NCBI RefSeq assembly: GCF_900162665.1
Contig: NZ_LT727813.1
Coordinates: forward strand, 1,044,603-1,108,602
Direction of reading: 5' to 3'
From: Oceanobacillus sojae
GTDB lineage: Bacteria; Bacillota; Bacilli; Bacillales; Amphibacillaceae
Length of the DNA stretch: 64,000 nt
The notes beneath the pieces are model-generated. The model saw nothing but the letters and a program-made list of their open reading frames with translations. It ran no database searches and was not told where the DNA came from. The position numbers and the translations under genes are program-made. Positions 17,313 to 25,414 of this stretch are shown piece after piece (position 1 is the first letter of the stretch; the number at the start of each line of letters is the position of its first letter).

Positions 17313-18305
17313 CTATTCAATATTATCCGGAAAGACAGATTCATCTAAACCATGCGCATCTACTGCTTCCTGCACGCTGATTTCATTATCAATCAATCCG
17401 GCTTCATAGAATGTATCTGCCAGCTGCTGCTGATTCGCAATAACCTCTTCTGTCATCTTTTGAACACCAAAATGACGGCGCTTATTCGCAACCTCCAGCG
17501 GTTCAGGCTCTAACCCTAACTCGTCCGCTAATATTTCAGCTGCTTCTCTTTTTTCTTCATTTGCCCACCCGTCCATATTTTCTAGTTCCTCTAAAATGAT
17601 GGTGAGCGCTTCCGGCTGTTCCTCGGCAAAATTATCTCTCGCTAAATAGAAAGTACGATTTTCTATTAAGTCTGTTCCGTCAAGAATCATATGTGTTTCA
17701 TTTTGATCCTCTACGATCGCATAGAATGGATCCCAGATTCCAAAAACATCAAATTCATCGTTTGAAAATGCAATTAAACCTTCTGATGCGTCCTTATAAA
17801 ACTTCATATCTACTTCATCCCAGCCGATACCAGCCTGCTTTAAGGATTCTAATAAAAGGTAGTGCTGATTCCCGCCATTAGTTACGCCGACTACCTTCCC
17901 TTTTAAATCCTCTAATGTTTCTATGTCAGAGCCTTCCCTCGCCAATAATGCAACGCCTTCTGGGTAAGGTGACTCGGAGGCCACATAATTAACATGATGC
18001 CCGCCGGATTGCATGAGAACACTATGTACATCAGATGAATGACCAAAATCAATATTATTTGTATTCAATGCTTCGATAAGCGGTGCGCCCATCGAAAATT
18101 CTCTCCATTCCACATTGTATCCGGCTTCATTTAGTGCTTCATCTAAGGTTCCGCGCGCTTTTAACAGATTCATTGTATTCCCTTTTTGATAACCTAACCG
18201 AATCGTCTCTCCATCTTCAGCCGCATCTGAAGCCGAATCATTGCCACAAGCTGCCGTTACAGCTGCTAAACTAAATAGAATAAGTGCAAAGAGTAATTTC
18301 TTCAT
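17313..18305 (-). CDS. ABC transporter substrate-binding lipoprotein, SsuA/TauA type
   Basis: Lipoprotein of 330 residues. The signal peptide ends in the lipobox TAAC (Cys20), followed by an Asp/Glu/Ser linker and the domain starting IRLGYQKGNTMNLLKARGTL. The blocks MGAPLIEALNTNNIDFGHSSDVHSV and GKVVGVTNGGNQHYLLLESL are typical of aliphatic sulfonate and taurine binding proteins. GGGGGATAAAG lies before the ATG. It is the last gene of an ABC operon whose order is permease, ATPase, binding protein. The substrate may be a sulfonate or another sulfur compound; the LysR/ATC neighbours support the sulfur link but do not prove it. Confidence 0.85.
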   Translation of the reverse strand: MKKLLFALILFSLAAVTAACGNDSASDAAEDGETIRLGYQKGNTMNLLKARGTLDEALNEAGYNVEWREFSMGAPLIEALNTNNIDFGHSSDVHSVLMQSGGHHVNYVASESPYPEGVALLAREGSDIETLEDLKGKVVGVTNGGNQHYLLLESLKQAGIGWDEVDMKFYKDASEGLIAFSNDEFDVFGIWDPFYAIVEDQNETHMILDGTDLIENRTFYLARDNFAEEQPEALTIILEELENMDGWANEEKREAAEILADELGLEPEPLEVANKRRHFGVQKMTEEVIANQQQLADTFYEAGLIDNEISVQEAVDAHGLDESVFPDNIE

Positions 18306-18308
18306 TCT

Positions 18309-19004
18309 TTATCCCCCTATGATTTTATCCAGTATATTTTTTTCATAGCTTGTAAACTTTTCATCCCGTTCCCGCTGTCTCGGCAGATCTATCTGCTTAT
18401 CCATTTGAATACCGCCCTCATTCAGTACAATAACACGATCCGCTAAGTGGACTGCCTCGGACACATCATGTGTCACCAAAATAGAAGTGAATTTTTGTTC
18501 CTGCCACAGTTCTTCAATTAAATGCTGCATCTCCATTCGTGTTAACGCATCCAGTGCTCCCAAGGGTTCATCAAATAATAAAACATCGGGTTTACTGGCT
18601 AACGCTCTCGCAAGGGCTACACGCTGCTTCTGTCCGCCGGATAATTCATCCGGCCAGGCATCTTTTTTACCGTCTAATCCTACTTTTTCTAATGCTTCTT
18701 CCGCTTCTTTCATGCCCACGCCGCCAATAGCGACATTCTTTAAAATGCTTTTCCAGGGGAGAAGACGGTCATCCTGGAACATAATACGTATATTTGACTT
18801 CTTTGCCTCTCCATCCGTATAAGCTAAGGAACCGCTTGTCACATTTTCCAATCCGGCAATCACTCTTAACAGCGTACTCTTCCCGCAGCCGCTTTTTCCG
18901 ACTATTGCTGTGAAGCTCCCTTTGGATATGGATAAATTAATGTCTCGCAGAACCACGTTGTTACCAAAACTTTTCCCCACACTTTGTAACTCAATACCAA
19001 ACAT
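18309..19004 (-). CDS. ABC transporter ATP-binding protein, SsuB type
   Basis: ATPase of 231 residues with Walker A GKSGCGKST, Q-loop MFQDDRLLPWKS, signature LSGGQKQRVALARAL, Walker B VLLFDEPLGALD and the H-loop VTHDVSEA. The DDRLLPW sequence after the Q-loop is characteristic of the nitrate/sulfonate/taurine group. The gap to the next gene downstream is only four bases, which indicates one operon. TTTGGAGGGG precedes the ATG. Confidence 0.92.
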   Translation of the reverse strand: MFGIELQSVGKSFGNNVVLRDINLSISKGSFTAIVGKSGCGKSTLLRVIAGLENVTSGSLAYTDGEAKKSNIRIMFQDDRLLPWKSILKNVAIGGVGMKEAEEALEKVGLDGKKDAWPDELSGGQKQRVALARALASKPDVLLFDEPLGALDALTRMEMQHLIEELWQEQKFTSILVTHDVSEAVHLADRVIVLNEGGIQMDKQIDLPRQRERDEKFTSYEKNILDKIIGG

Positions 19005-19031
19005 CTAACCCCTCCAAACTGTCCCTGTCAG

Positions 19032-19808
19032 TTAATTCTTCCGGTAAGCCGGGTTCCATTTCAGCAAGCGCTGTTCACAGAGTTTCGCAATAAAGTCGGA
19101 TAGTTTTCCTAGAATCGCATAAAGCACAATCGTCAGCACCACAACATCCATCTGCATAAATTCACGGGCTGTTGTCGCCATATATCCTATTCCTCCTTGA
19201 GCACCAATGGTTTCCGCCACAATTAAAGAAATCCATGTTACTCCGAGTGCATAGCGAATCCCGACTAGAATATTTGGCATCGCACCAGGCAAAATGATGT
19301 TGGTGAACAATTGCCACTTCGACAAACCATATACTTTTCCCATCTCTATTAATTTACGATCTACATTTTTAATACCGCTAAACGTATTGATATAGATGGG
19401 AAACATGACCCCGACGGCAACAAGAAATATTTTAGCACCCTCTCCAATACCAAACCATAAAATTACTAGCGGAATAAGTGCCAAATGCGGAATAGTCCGT
19501 ATCATTTGAATAGATGTATCCGTCAATTTTTCAAAAAATAGAACCGTCCCATTAAACAAACCGAGCAGAAAACCTATTGCACCGCCGATTGCAAAACCGA
19601 TTACAGCACGCTTTGTACTAATGTACACATTCTCCTGAAGCTCTCCTGTTTGAAATAAGCGGATTCCCGCTTCAACAACTTCAAACGGCGTCGGCAGCAT
19701 AGTGGATTTAATAAGATTAAGCTGGCCAAGCACCTGCCATAAAATCACAATAACAATCGGTAATAACCAAGGAAATATCTGGTTATTATACCATTGATTC
19801 TTTTTCAC
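19032..19808 (-). CDS. ABC transporter permease, SsuC type
   Basis: Permease of 258 residues with six membrane helices and the EAA-type loop of the BPD_transp_1 family (MGKVYGLSKWQLFTNIILPGAMPNILVGIRYALGVTW). It is related to SsuC/TauC permeases. It starts at a GTG with AAGGGGG eight to nine bases upstream. It heads the three-gene operon. No S-box, T-box or other riboswitch was found in the 500 bases upstream, so control is probably by a protein. Confidence 0.9.
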   Translation of the reverse strand: MKKNQWYNNQIFPWLLPIVIVILWQVLGQLNLIKSTMLPTPFEVVEAGIRLFQTGELQENVYISTKRAVIGFAIGGAIGFLLGLFNGTVLFFEKLTDTSIQMIRTIPHLALIPLVILWFGIGEGAKIFLVAVGVMFPIYINTFSGIKNVDRKLIEMGKVYGLSKWQLFTNIILPGAMPNILVGIRYALGVTWISLIVAETIGAQGGIGYMATTAREFMQMDVVVLTIVLYAILGKLSDFIAKLCEQRLLKWNPAYRKN

Positions 19809-20321
19809 TGATCGTGCCCCCTTATATGTATCCTATTTTCTTCAACAAGCTTCCCCATCCCATATCTATTCTTCGCTGCCCCCTGTTTCATTTTTACTCA
19901 TAAAAAAATGGAAACAGATTTTTCAAATCCAGTTAAAATCCTGAAAAATTAGAGTACATCCTTTCTATGTATGTAGACTTTAGAAACTATAAAATCTGTT
20001 TATGTAATGAATAACGACTCAATTATAACTTTACCTCTAGGAATTGTAAACATTAATTTTCCTTAGAAACAGCATTTATATTACTGTACCATATTTCAGG
20101 TAAGAAAACGTTAAAATTTTATGTAACAGATCTTTTTCAGCAGATAAAAGACAGTAAGATATACTTGATTTAAGACGAATTAAAAAATTTTTTGTTTATA
20201 TAATTAAATTAGAAATCAACTCCTCACACTAGCCTTTCCAAAAAAAATAACCCCTGCCTAGGGGTTATACTTTCTTAAGTTCACTAATTTGTATAGCAGA
20301 TTAAGTCAGCTGAGCAGCAAT
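19809..20321. other. Intergenic region with VOC-gene terminator
   Basis: This AT-rich gap of 513 bases holds no supported gene. ATAACCCCT (20247-20255) and AGGGGTTAT (20260-20268) form a hairpin followed by eight T on the minus strand, the terminator of the VOC gene. The rest is the promoter region of the ABC importer; no riboswitch core was recognised. Confidence 0.6.
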
Positions 20322-21128
20322 TTAAATAAACCGGTACAAAGCATTCTTGACTTCAAATTCTTCTTGAGTGCTTCCTCCTGAAAAATTGACGATAAAAGGT
20401 TTCTCTCCTCTTTGCTTCAATGTATCAGAAACAATCCCATCTCCAGCGGGCTCATAAAATATAATATCTCCACCCTCCAGTTTCAAACGATGCCCTGTTG
20501 CACATAAAGCTTCATCGGTAAAGGACTCCCCCTGCTCCAAATTCAAATAAGCTGCCCATTTTTCTAGTACAGATTTCGCATCCTTTACGGCAAATCCGAC
20601 AGATGCCAACGAAAGAGCTCCCCTTTTATGAGCGGCAATCGTTCCTTGCTCTTTTAAGCCTTGCCTGCGTTCTTCGTCTGGTTCTTCCCATTCAATAAAG
20701 AAAGGCAATGCCAGCTTTTCTTCCGGGTTCCCGGCAAATAACAGCTTCCAGCTTATCATACTGCCGTCTGGTCTTTTTCTTCCCAATGGAACGGGACCAA
20801 TCACCTCCAGACCAAGTGATTTTAATCGTTTTGCTTCCTTCTCAAGGTTGCGGGATCTTAATGCAATTCGCGATAAACCTGACACGTAATTATCTTTTTG
20901 AAATGTATACCCCAGGCTGTATTTTTCAGCAGGCTGATCAGCTAAATGCTGATCAAACACTCCAATCAGCTCGATATAGCTTAAATCAAAATAACAGAGT
21001 GCGTTATAGGTTCCGCCATTATCATGCTTTCCGCCATCAACAGCATGGAGGCCCAGCTTCTTCAACTCATCTCTGGTTTCTTCCGGACTATCAACAAAAT
21101 GAACAAGGTGGTCAAACTGAAAATGCAT
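20322..21128 (-). CDS. VOC-superfamily (glyoxalase-like) protein
   Basis: Protein of 268 residues with a Glyoxalase_3-like domain: FDHLVHFVDSPEETRDELKKLG at the start, YIELIGVF and the C-terminal half with SVGFAVKDAKSVLEKW and FYEPAGDG. Candidate metal ligands are the early His (DHLVHF) and the Glu of YIELIG. Family members are metal-dependent dioxygenases, isomerases or unknown enzymes; no substrate can be assigned. The frame opens at 21155, but AGGAGGAAG lies seven bases before the ATG at 21128 and the domain starts there. Confidence 0.75.
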   Translation of the reverse strand: MHFQFDHLVHFVDSPEETRDELKKLGLHAVDGGKHDNGGTYNALCYFDLSYIELIGVFDQHLADQPAEKYSLGYTFQKDNYVSGLSRIALRSRNLEKEAKRLKSLGLEVIGPVPLGRKRPDGSMISWKLLFAGNPEEKLALPFFIEWEEPDEERRQGLKEQGTIAAHKRGALSLASVGFAVKDAKSVLEKWAAYLNLEQGESFTDEALCATGHRLKLEGGDIIFYEPAGDGIVSDTLKQRGEKPFIVNFSGGSTQEEFEVKNALYRFI

Positions 21129-21250
21129 TTGTCTTCCTCCTCTTTTACATTCCATTTTATACGAAACAGCTGATAAATTGAAATATCATTTAAGTGGAAT
21201 TGAGATTCTTCATCATATACTTACTATATACTGTATTCCTCTCCCTATAT

Positions 21251-21487
21251 CTATACCTCAGCATGATTCCCCATTGCAATGGACAGCCTGTTCCATGTAT
21301 TAATTTGTGAAACCCTGATTTTAATTAGTTCTTTCAGCTTCCTGTCAATAGAGGTTTTCCGTACATATTTCTCAGCTTCCATAATCGTTTCCAGTGCAGC
21401 TGGGTCCACTTTAAAATAATTGATTCGATTATCCATTTTCATCATTCCCGCCGCTTTCACAATGCCTTTGTTAACCAGTTTCGCCAT
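21251..21487 (-). pseudogene. AhpD-like (carboxymuconolactone decarboxylase family) gene with internal deletion
   Basis: The product begins with the family N-terminus (NYFKVDPAALETIMEAEKYV, then RKTSIDRKLKELIKIRVSQIN) and then jumps to TWNRLSIAMGNHAEV, which matches the last residues of the family, normally preceded by VIN. The CxxC-H active site segment (GCAYC.H) and some 70-90 residues are gone, although the frame is kept. It starts at the ATG at 21487 (AAGGAG seven bases before) or further in. Loss of the active site makes it non-functional as a peroxidase. The partly decayed tetR gene is head to head with it. Confidence 0.75.
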
Positions 21488-21517
21488 ATCCATTCTCCTT
21501 TTTATAGATATTTGTAA

Positions 21518-21955
21518 ATCCGCCTGTCTCCACGAAAAACCTTCTATCGTCATTTTGATTCCAAAGGAGCTGTGCTCGAACGATACCTCAATCAGCTGGC
21601 ACAGGAATATCTGCGAAGGCTGGAAGCCGGGGAAAATATGGACATGGGGAAAGTAGCCAAAATTTTCATCGCATTTTGGCTAGAGCATATAGACTTTATT
21701 CGCCTGACCCGAAAAAATGATTTAGACAGCCTGCTGTTAAAAACATTTAATAAGCATTTACCATCTATCCACAGACTGACTAAAGACAAATTTTCCTACT
21801 CCATGAATGAAGAATATATGGAATTTGCTTTAGCCTTTAATGCAGGCGGAATGTAGAATATTCTGATGAAATGGATGGATAGTGACTTCGAACACTCTTA
21901 TGATGATCTGATAAAAGCTTTTGAAGAAATTAGCCGATTTAACTTTTCCAGATAA
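21518..21955 (+). pseudogene. TetR-family regulator, 5'-truncated with internal stop
   Basis: The reading frame starts inside the DNA-binding domain with LSPRKTFYRHFDSKGAVLERY, the end of a TetR HTH, and continues into a TetR C-terminal domain (FIAFWLEHIDFIRLTRKNDL, LPSIHRL). At 21854-21856 a TAG interrupts it where Trp (TGG) is likely, and the same frame continues to NILMKWMDSDFEHSYDDLIKAFEEI and a TAA ending at 21955. The first 25-30 codons are missing. With the AhpD-like remnant it forms a decayed divergent pair. Confidence 0.8.
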
Positions 21956-21967
21956 AGAAAAGCAAAG

Positions 21968-22010
21968 AAAAAGTGAGCATTACTTCTTAATTAAGCGTCG
22001 CTCACTTTTT
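21968..22010 (-). terminator. Terminator of the Rpn nuclease gene
   Basis: AAAAAGTGAGC (21968-21978) pairs with GCTCACTTTTT (22000-22010), perfect over 11 bp, with T-runs on both sides. Confidence 0.88.
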
Positions 22011-22027
22011 AGTTCAGCTATATCTGT

Positions 22028-22960
22028 CTATTTATCAGCAAGATTTTTAATTTCCTCTTTGCTCAGCTCTGTGATTTCTGCTATCTCATTGATTGGCATT
22101 CCTTTTGCAATCAATTTCAATGCTACTTCCTGATTCCGTTTTTGTATACCTTCTTTCCTGCCTTCTGCTATCCCTTCCTGCTTCCCTTCTTGTTTTCCTT
22201 CTTCCAATCCCTTCTCAAAATATGAATTCGGAAGATGAAGTACCATTTCTTTCTCCTCTTCCGGTAAGTTTTCAATTTCCTCCATCATTTGCGCTTCCTC
22301 CTCTTTATTTAGTTTCAAATAGGTCTCAAAAAATCCATACAGGAATTCCATTTTGGCCGGGTTAATTTTCATTCGGGTAATCATTCTTAGAAATTCTATC
22401 TTCACCTGAACTCGTTCGTGCTCTTCATAGCCCATCTGACTGAGTAATGCGGCTACGGCCGGGTTATCTGATTGAATATTTTCTCTCCAGTTTTTCTTTT
22501 TCAGGTGTAATTGTAAAAAGTTAAATTGAAGTACTTCTTGGGTGGGTGAATCGATTTTGAATTGGGTTGGTTCATCTTTTTTCCTATTATAACTCAAAAC
22601 AGCGATGGGTTGAATCGGTTTGCGGTGTTTGGCGTAAAGATAGCTGAAGTAAAGAAACATTCTTTCGGGGAAATCCGCTTCACGGGTCGATTGGGCTTCA
22701 GTGTGGATATGCAGGATTTTGTCCTGGTGGTTTAACTTTACTTCCGCGAGAACGTCAATTTCTTTCTTGCGGCCATTGATGTAGTCCAAATACAATTCTT
22801 GTTCGAGGAAAATAACCTTGGAGAAATCAATGTGAGGGTGAAGATTGGGGAAAAACGCTTCGATGAATTCTTCAAAAAATTCTTGTATCAGCTTTTTCGT
22901 CAGCCGATCATGCTTCATGTAGTCTGCTTCTTCTTCTAGAATTACTGGTGTTATAAACAA
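22028..22960 (-). CDS. Rpn-family recombination-promoting nuclease / putative transposase
   Basis: Protein of 310 residues with the PD-(D/E)XK-type core: the conserved start FFEEFIEAFFPNLHPHIDF, then LYLDYINGRKKEIDVLAEVKL (Asp, Glu-Val-Lys) and HIHTEAQSTREADFPERMFLYFSYLY. A charged repetitive tail EEGKQEGKQEGIAEGRKEGI and a C-terminal helix-turn-helix-like segment (GMPINEIAEITELSKEEIKNLA) complete the Rpn/DUF4351-like layout. Rpn proteins of E. coli are DNases that promote RecA-independent transfer of genes. The start is taken at a TTG at 22960 because AAAGGAAG lies seven bases before it; an ATG at 22918 is the alternative. Confidence 0.82.
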   Translation of the reverse strand: MFITPVILEEEADYMKHDRLTKKLIQEFFEEFIEAFFPNLHPHIDFSKVIFLEQELYLDYINGRKKEIDVLAEVKLNHQDKILHIHTEAQSTREADFPERMFLYFSYLYAKHRKPIQPIAVLSYNRKKDEPTQFKIDSPTQEVLQFNFLQLHLKKKNWRENIQSDNPAVAALLSQMGYEEHERVQVKIEFLRMITRMKINPAKMEFLYGFFETYLKLNKEEEAQMMEEIENLPEEEKEMVLHLPNSYFEKGLEEGKQEGKQEGIAEGRKEGIQKRNQEVALKLIAKGMPINEIAEITELSKEEIKNLADK

Positions 22961-23062
22961 TAGAACACTTCCTTTCTGTATAATTATTTTAATATTACCA
23001 ATATTTTTATAGAAAATCCACTATTAATTTTTTCTGACTGACTTATATATCTTTAAAAAAGT

Positions 23063-23101
23063 ACAACTCCTCCCACTACAATTTGTAATGGAAGGAGTTG
23101 T
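23063..23101 (-). terminator. Terminator of the pspA operon
   Basis: ACAACTCCT (23063-23071) pairs with AGGAGTTGT (23093-23101) with a second imperfect pairing inside, followed by T-rich DNA. Confidence 0.82.
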
Positions 23102-23155
23102 TTAATTAAGTCTGTTAAGAGCGCTTTGATGCTTATTTGCTTTTATTCACAAATT

Positions 23156-23791
23156 CTAGTTTACTTCCTGTTCATCTAATTTCTTTTCGATTGCTGCAAT
23201 TTTGCTGTCAAACGTACTTCGGTAGTATGAGCTGTTTACTTTGTACTCCAGGTTTTCAATATACTGCTCCATTTCTGCAAACTTGGAAAATGGTTTTTCT
23301 GGTGACTCTTCCACTACCCTGTTAATTTGATGATTTGCTTTGGCAATATTTTCACGCCCCATCAGTTCCATACGGCGCAGGTGCATATCTTTTAAGCGAT
23401 GCTTCATTTCTTCGTATTTCTGCTCCAGGTTTTCAAGCTCGGTGATAGCTACTTCTCTGGATGCTTTCATACGATCTGCACGGTTTTGATACTCTTCATG
23501 CTCTTTTAAAGCAAATTCATGCATTTCTTCTTCCTGAGCACGATCTGCGATTTGAGCTTGATTTAAGCGTTTATCTGCAAGCTCCTGTGCTTTTATATAC
23601 TCCCGTGCAAATTCTTCTTTTAATTTATATTGACGGTCAATCAGCTTTCTTACTTTCTCTTTTTCCTGTTCACTTTGGCGTAAATAATGATTAAGCGCCG
23701 CAATTGGATTTTTTTGCTCTTTTTTATCCATCATGGTGTGTAAATCCGTTGAAATCGAATCCTTTATTCGTGTGAAAATATTTGTTGTCAT
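23156..23791 (-). CDS. pspA: PspA/IM30-family protein
   Basis: Protein of 211 residues made almost entirely of long alpha-helical coiled coil with the family start IFTRIKDSISTDLHTMMDK and repeated Glu/Lys/Gln heptads. PspA and IM30 proteins form ESCRT-III-like oligomers that protect the cytoplasmic membrane during envelope stress. AAGGAGAG lies seven bases before the ATG at 23791; the frame also contains an upstream TTG that is not preferred. It is downstream of a small membrane protein in the same operon, the arrangement seen in Listeria (lmo0954-lmo0955) and in LiaIH-type systems. Confidence 0.9.
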   Translation of the reverse strand: MTTNIFTRIKDSISTDLHTMMDKKEQKNPIAALNHYLRQSEQEKEKVRKLIDRQYKLKEEFAREYIKAQELADKRLNQAQIADRAQEEEMHEFALKEHEEYQNRADRMKASREVAITELENLEQKYEEMKHRLKDMHLRRMELMGRENIAKANHQINRVVEESPEKPFSKFAEMEQYIENLEYKVNSSYYRSTFDSKIAAIEKKLDEQEVN

Positions 23792-23816
23792 TATCAATCT
23801 CTCCTTTTTTATTTTA

Positions 23817-24170
23817 TTATTTATTTAACTCTGCCCACTGTTTTTCAAAATTTGTAAATGGATCATCCTCTTCCTTTATTTCGTGGACAACAGAGCTTTC
23901 CGGTTTGTTCCAATTTTTATAAATTAGGTAAAGTGCATAAGCTGCTGCAACACCTAAAACGGCATAAATGTTTGAGAATGTGATGCTTAAAACGACTAAG
24001 CCGAGTATCACCCAGCCTGCTTTTGCAGCAGTGGAATCTGTGCTGATAAATTTTTTAAAGCAAACATATAGCAGCCATACGCTTAACGCCAGTAATATCA
24101 TTGGTCCTAAATTTGCTAGAAGGACAAGCACCGCAATAAGTCCTCCGATAAACAACATGAATTTTTTCAT
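23817..24170 (-). CDS. lmo0954-family membrane protein, PspA partner
   Basis: Protein of 117 residues with two or three hydrophobic segments (about 5-35 and 45-85) and an acidic cytoplasmic tail EDDPFTNFEKQWAELNK. The genes next to pspA in related Gram-positive bacteria encode such LiaI-like membrane anchors, which recruit PspA to the membrane. The 25-base gap to pspA and shared terminator indicate one operon. Function is inferred from context. Confidence 0.7.
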   Translation of the reverse strand: MKKFMLFIGGLIAVLVLLANLGPMILLALSVWLLYVCFKKFISTDSTAAKAGWVILGLVVLSITFSNIYAVLGVAAAYALYLIYKNWNKPESSVVHEIKEEDDPFTNFEKQWAELNK

Positions 24171-24341
24171 TTTGTTTTTCCCCTTTCGTTATCTTACCTT
24201 TATCTTACCGGTTCTGGCTTTTTCCCGTAATGAGCTTGAGAAATATCTTTGTCTAAGTCTTAAGGTCTATTTGCATCTAAACCATTGTTAAAAGGGCTAT
24301 TCAAAAAGAACAAAATATGAGAGGGAATTCAGAAACAAATA

Positions 24342-24370
24342 TTGACTTTCAAATTTATTTCTTGTATCTT
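24342..24370 (+). promoter_or_regulatory. Promoter of the SAM-riboswitch operon
   Basis: TTGACT at 24342-24347 and TATCTT at 24365-24370, 17-bp spacer. Transcription would start near 24377, some 35 bases before the riboswitch. Confidence 0.75.
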
Positions 24371-24410
24371 ATTACTATTGATTACAAAATTCATATTCTA
24401 TAAATATATA

Positions 24411-24516
24411 ATTTCTTATCTAGAGAGGTGGAGGGACTGGCCCTTTGAAGCCTCGGCAGCGGACTATATTAGTACTGTGCCAATTCCAGTAGCATGAAAG
24501 CTTAGAGATAGGAAGA
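24411..24516 (+). ncRNA. SAM-I riboswitch (S-box)
   Basis: The aptamer has the conserved S-box core: TCTTATCTAGAGAGGTGGA, then GGGACTGGCCCTTTGAAG, CCTCGGCAGC and the GTGCCAATTCC block. The P1 helix pairs TTCTTATC (24413-24420) with GATAGGAA (24507-24514). Binding of S-adenosylmethionine stabilises P1 and favours the downstream terminator (24540-24570); without SAM the antiterminator forms and the SDR-transporter-luxS operon is read. Confidence 0.95.
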
Positions 24517-24539
24517 GAAAAATAATTTATTTCATTTTT

Positions 24540-24570
24540 ACCTCTTCTTTTGATTTAAGAAGAGGTTTTT
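24540..24570 (+). terminator. Riboswitch expression-platform terminator
   Basis: ACCTCTTCTT (24540-24549) pairs with AAGAAGAGGT (24557-24566), followed by TTTTGTTTT. The stem is 24 bases downstream of the aptamer. Confidence 0.9.
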
Positions 24571-24602
24571 GTTTTGCTTTTATCAGGAAAGGGATGTTCG
24601 TG

Positions 24603-25367
24603 ATGTATACAATGGATTTAACAGGCAAGGTGGCAATTGTAACTGGTGGAGCCAACGGAATTGGCAAGGCAATTGTGAAAGCACTTCTGGATTGCGGAGC
24701 AAAGGTTGCTGTAGCTGACAAAACAGAAGTGCCTGCAAATACAGCAGCTAATACTTTATATGTTTCCACAGATGTATCAAAGAGTGACCAGGTAGACAAA
24801 ATGGTAAAGCATGTAAAAAATCATTTTGGCAGATTAGATATCTTAGTAAATAATGCCGGGATCTCTACAATGGATTATTTTGTGGATATAAAGGAAAGTG
24901 ATTGGGATAAAACAATGGATGTCAATGCAAAAGGAGTCTATCTTTGTATGCAGGCAGCTGCTAATGTCCTTAAACAGCAGGGAGAAGGCGGAAAGATTAT
25001 CAATATTTCTTCACAGGCCGGCAAGAACGGCTACCAGCTGATGGGAAGCTATGTTGCTTCAAAGCATGCTGTACTTGGTATGACAAAGGTTGCTGCTCTG
25101 GAATTGGCAAAGGATAAAATTAATGTGAATGCCGTCTGTCCAGGCATTGTTGAAACAGATATGAAACGGTCAGAAAGAGTAATTGGCGGAGAGCTTCGAA
25201 AAGTTAATGCAGAGGCTATTGAACTCGAGGATAATTCCCAGGTTCCTTTAGGAAGAACAGCTGTGCCGCAGGATATTGCGAATGTTGTTATCTTCCTGGC
25301 GTCTGCTTACTCGGACTACATGACAGGCCAAGGCATGAATGTTACCGGCGGGATGACGATGAACTAA
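24603..25367 (+). CDS. Short-chain dehydrogenase/reductase in SAM-regulated operon
   Basis: Classical SDR of 254 residues. The cofactor loop is TGGANGIGKA near residue 11, NNAG follows (LVNNAGI), and the catalytic triad is Ser (INISSQAG), Tyr and Lys (YVASKHA). The N-terminal strand ends in VAVADKT, whose Asp suggests NAD(H). The C-terminal VTGGMTMN and PGIVETDM are like sorbitol/glucose or 3-oxoacyl reductase families, so the substrate is open. The SAM riboswitch and the luxS neighbour point to sulfur metabolism. AGGAAAGGG (24585-24593) precedes the ATG at 24603; ATGs at 24594 and 24612 are alternatives. Confidence 0.82.
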   Translation: MYTMDLTGKVAIVTGGANGIGKAIVKALLDCGAKVAVADKTEVPANTAANTLYVSTDVSKSDQVDKMVKHVKNHFGRLDILVNNAGISTMDYFVDIKESDWDKTMDVNAKGVYLCMQAAANVLKQQGEGGKIINISSQAGKNGYQLMGSYVASKHAVLGMTKVAALELAKDKINVNAVCPGIVETDMKRSERVIGGELRKVNAEAIELEDNSQVPLGRTAVPQDIANVVIFLASAYSDYMTGQGMNVTGGMTMN

Positions 25368-25414
25368 TTATTTTTCATTATTGTATATAAAGAAATGATC
25401 AGGAGGATTTTACA

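Noticed and set aside
19809-20321. SAM or T-box riboswitch before the SsuABC operon
   Set aside because: No S-box core (GGGACTGGCCC) or T-box motif was found, although the genes look sulfur-related.
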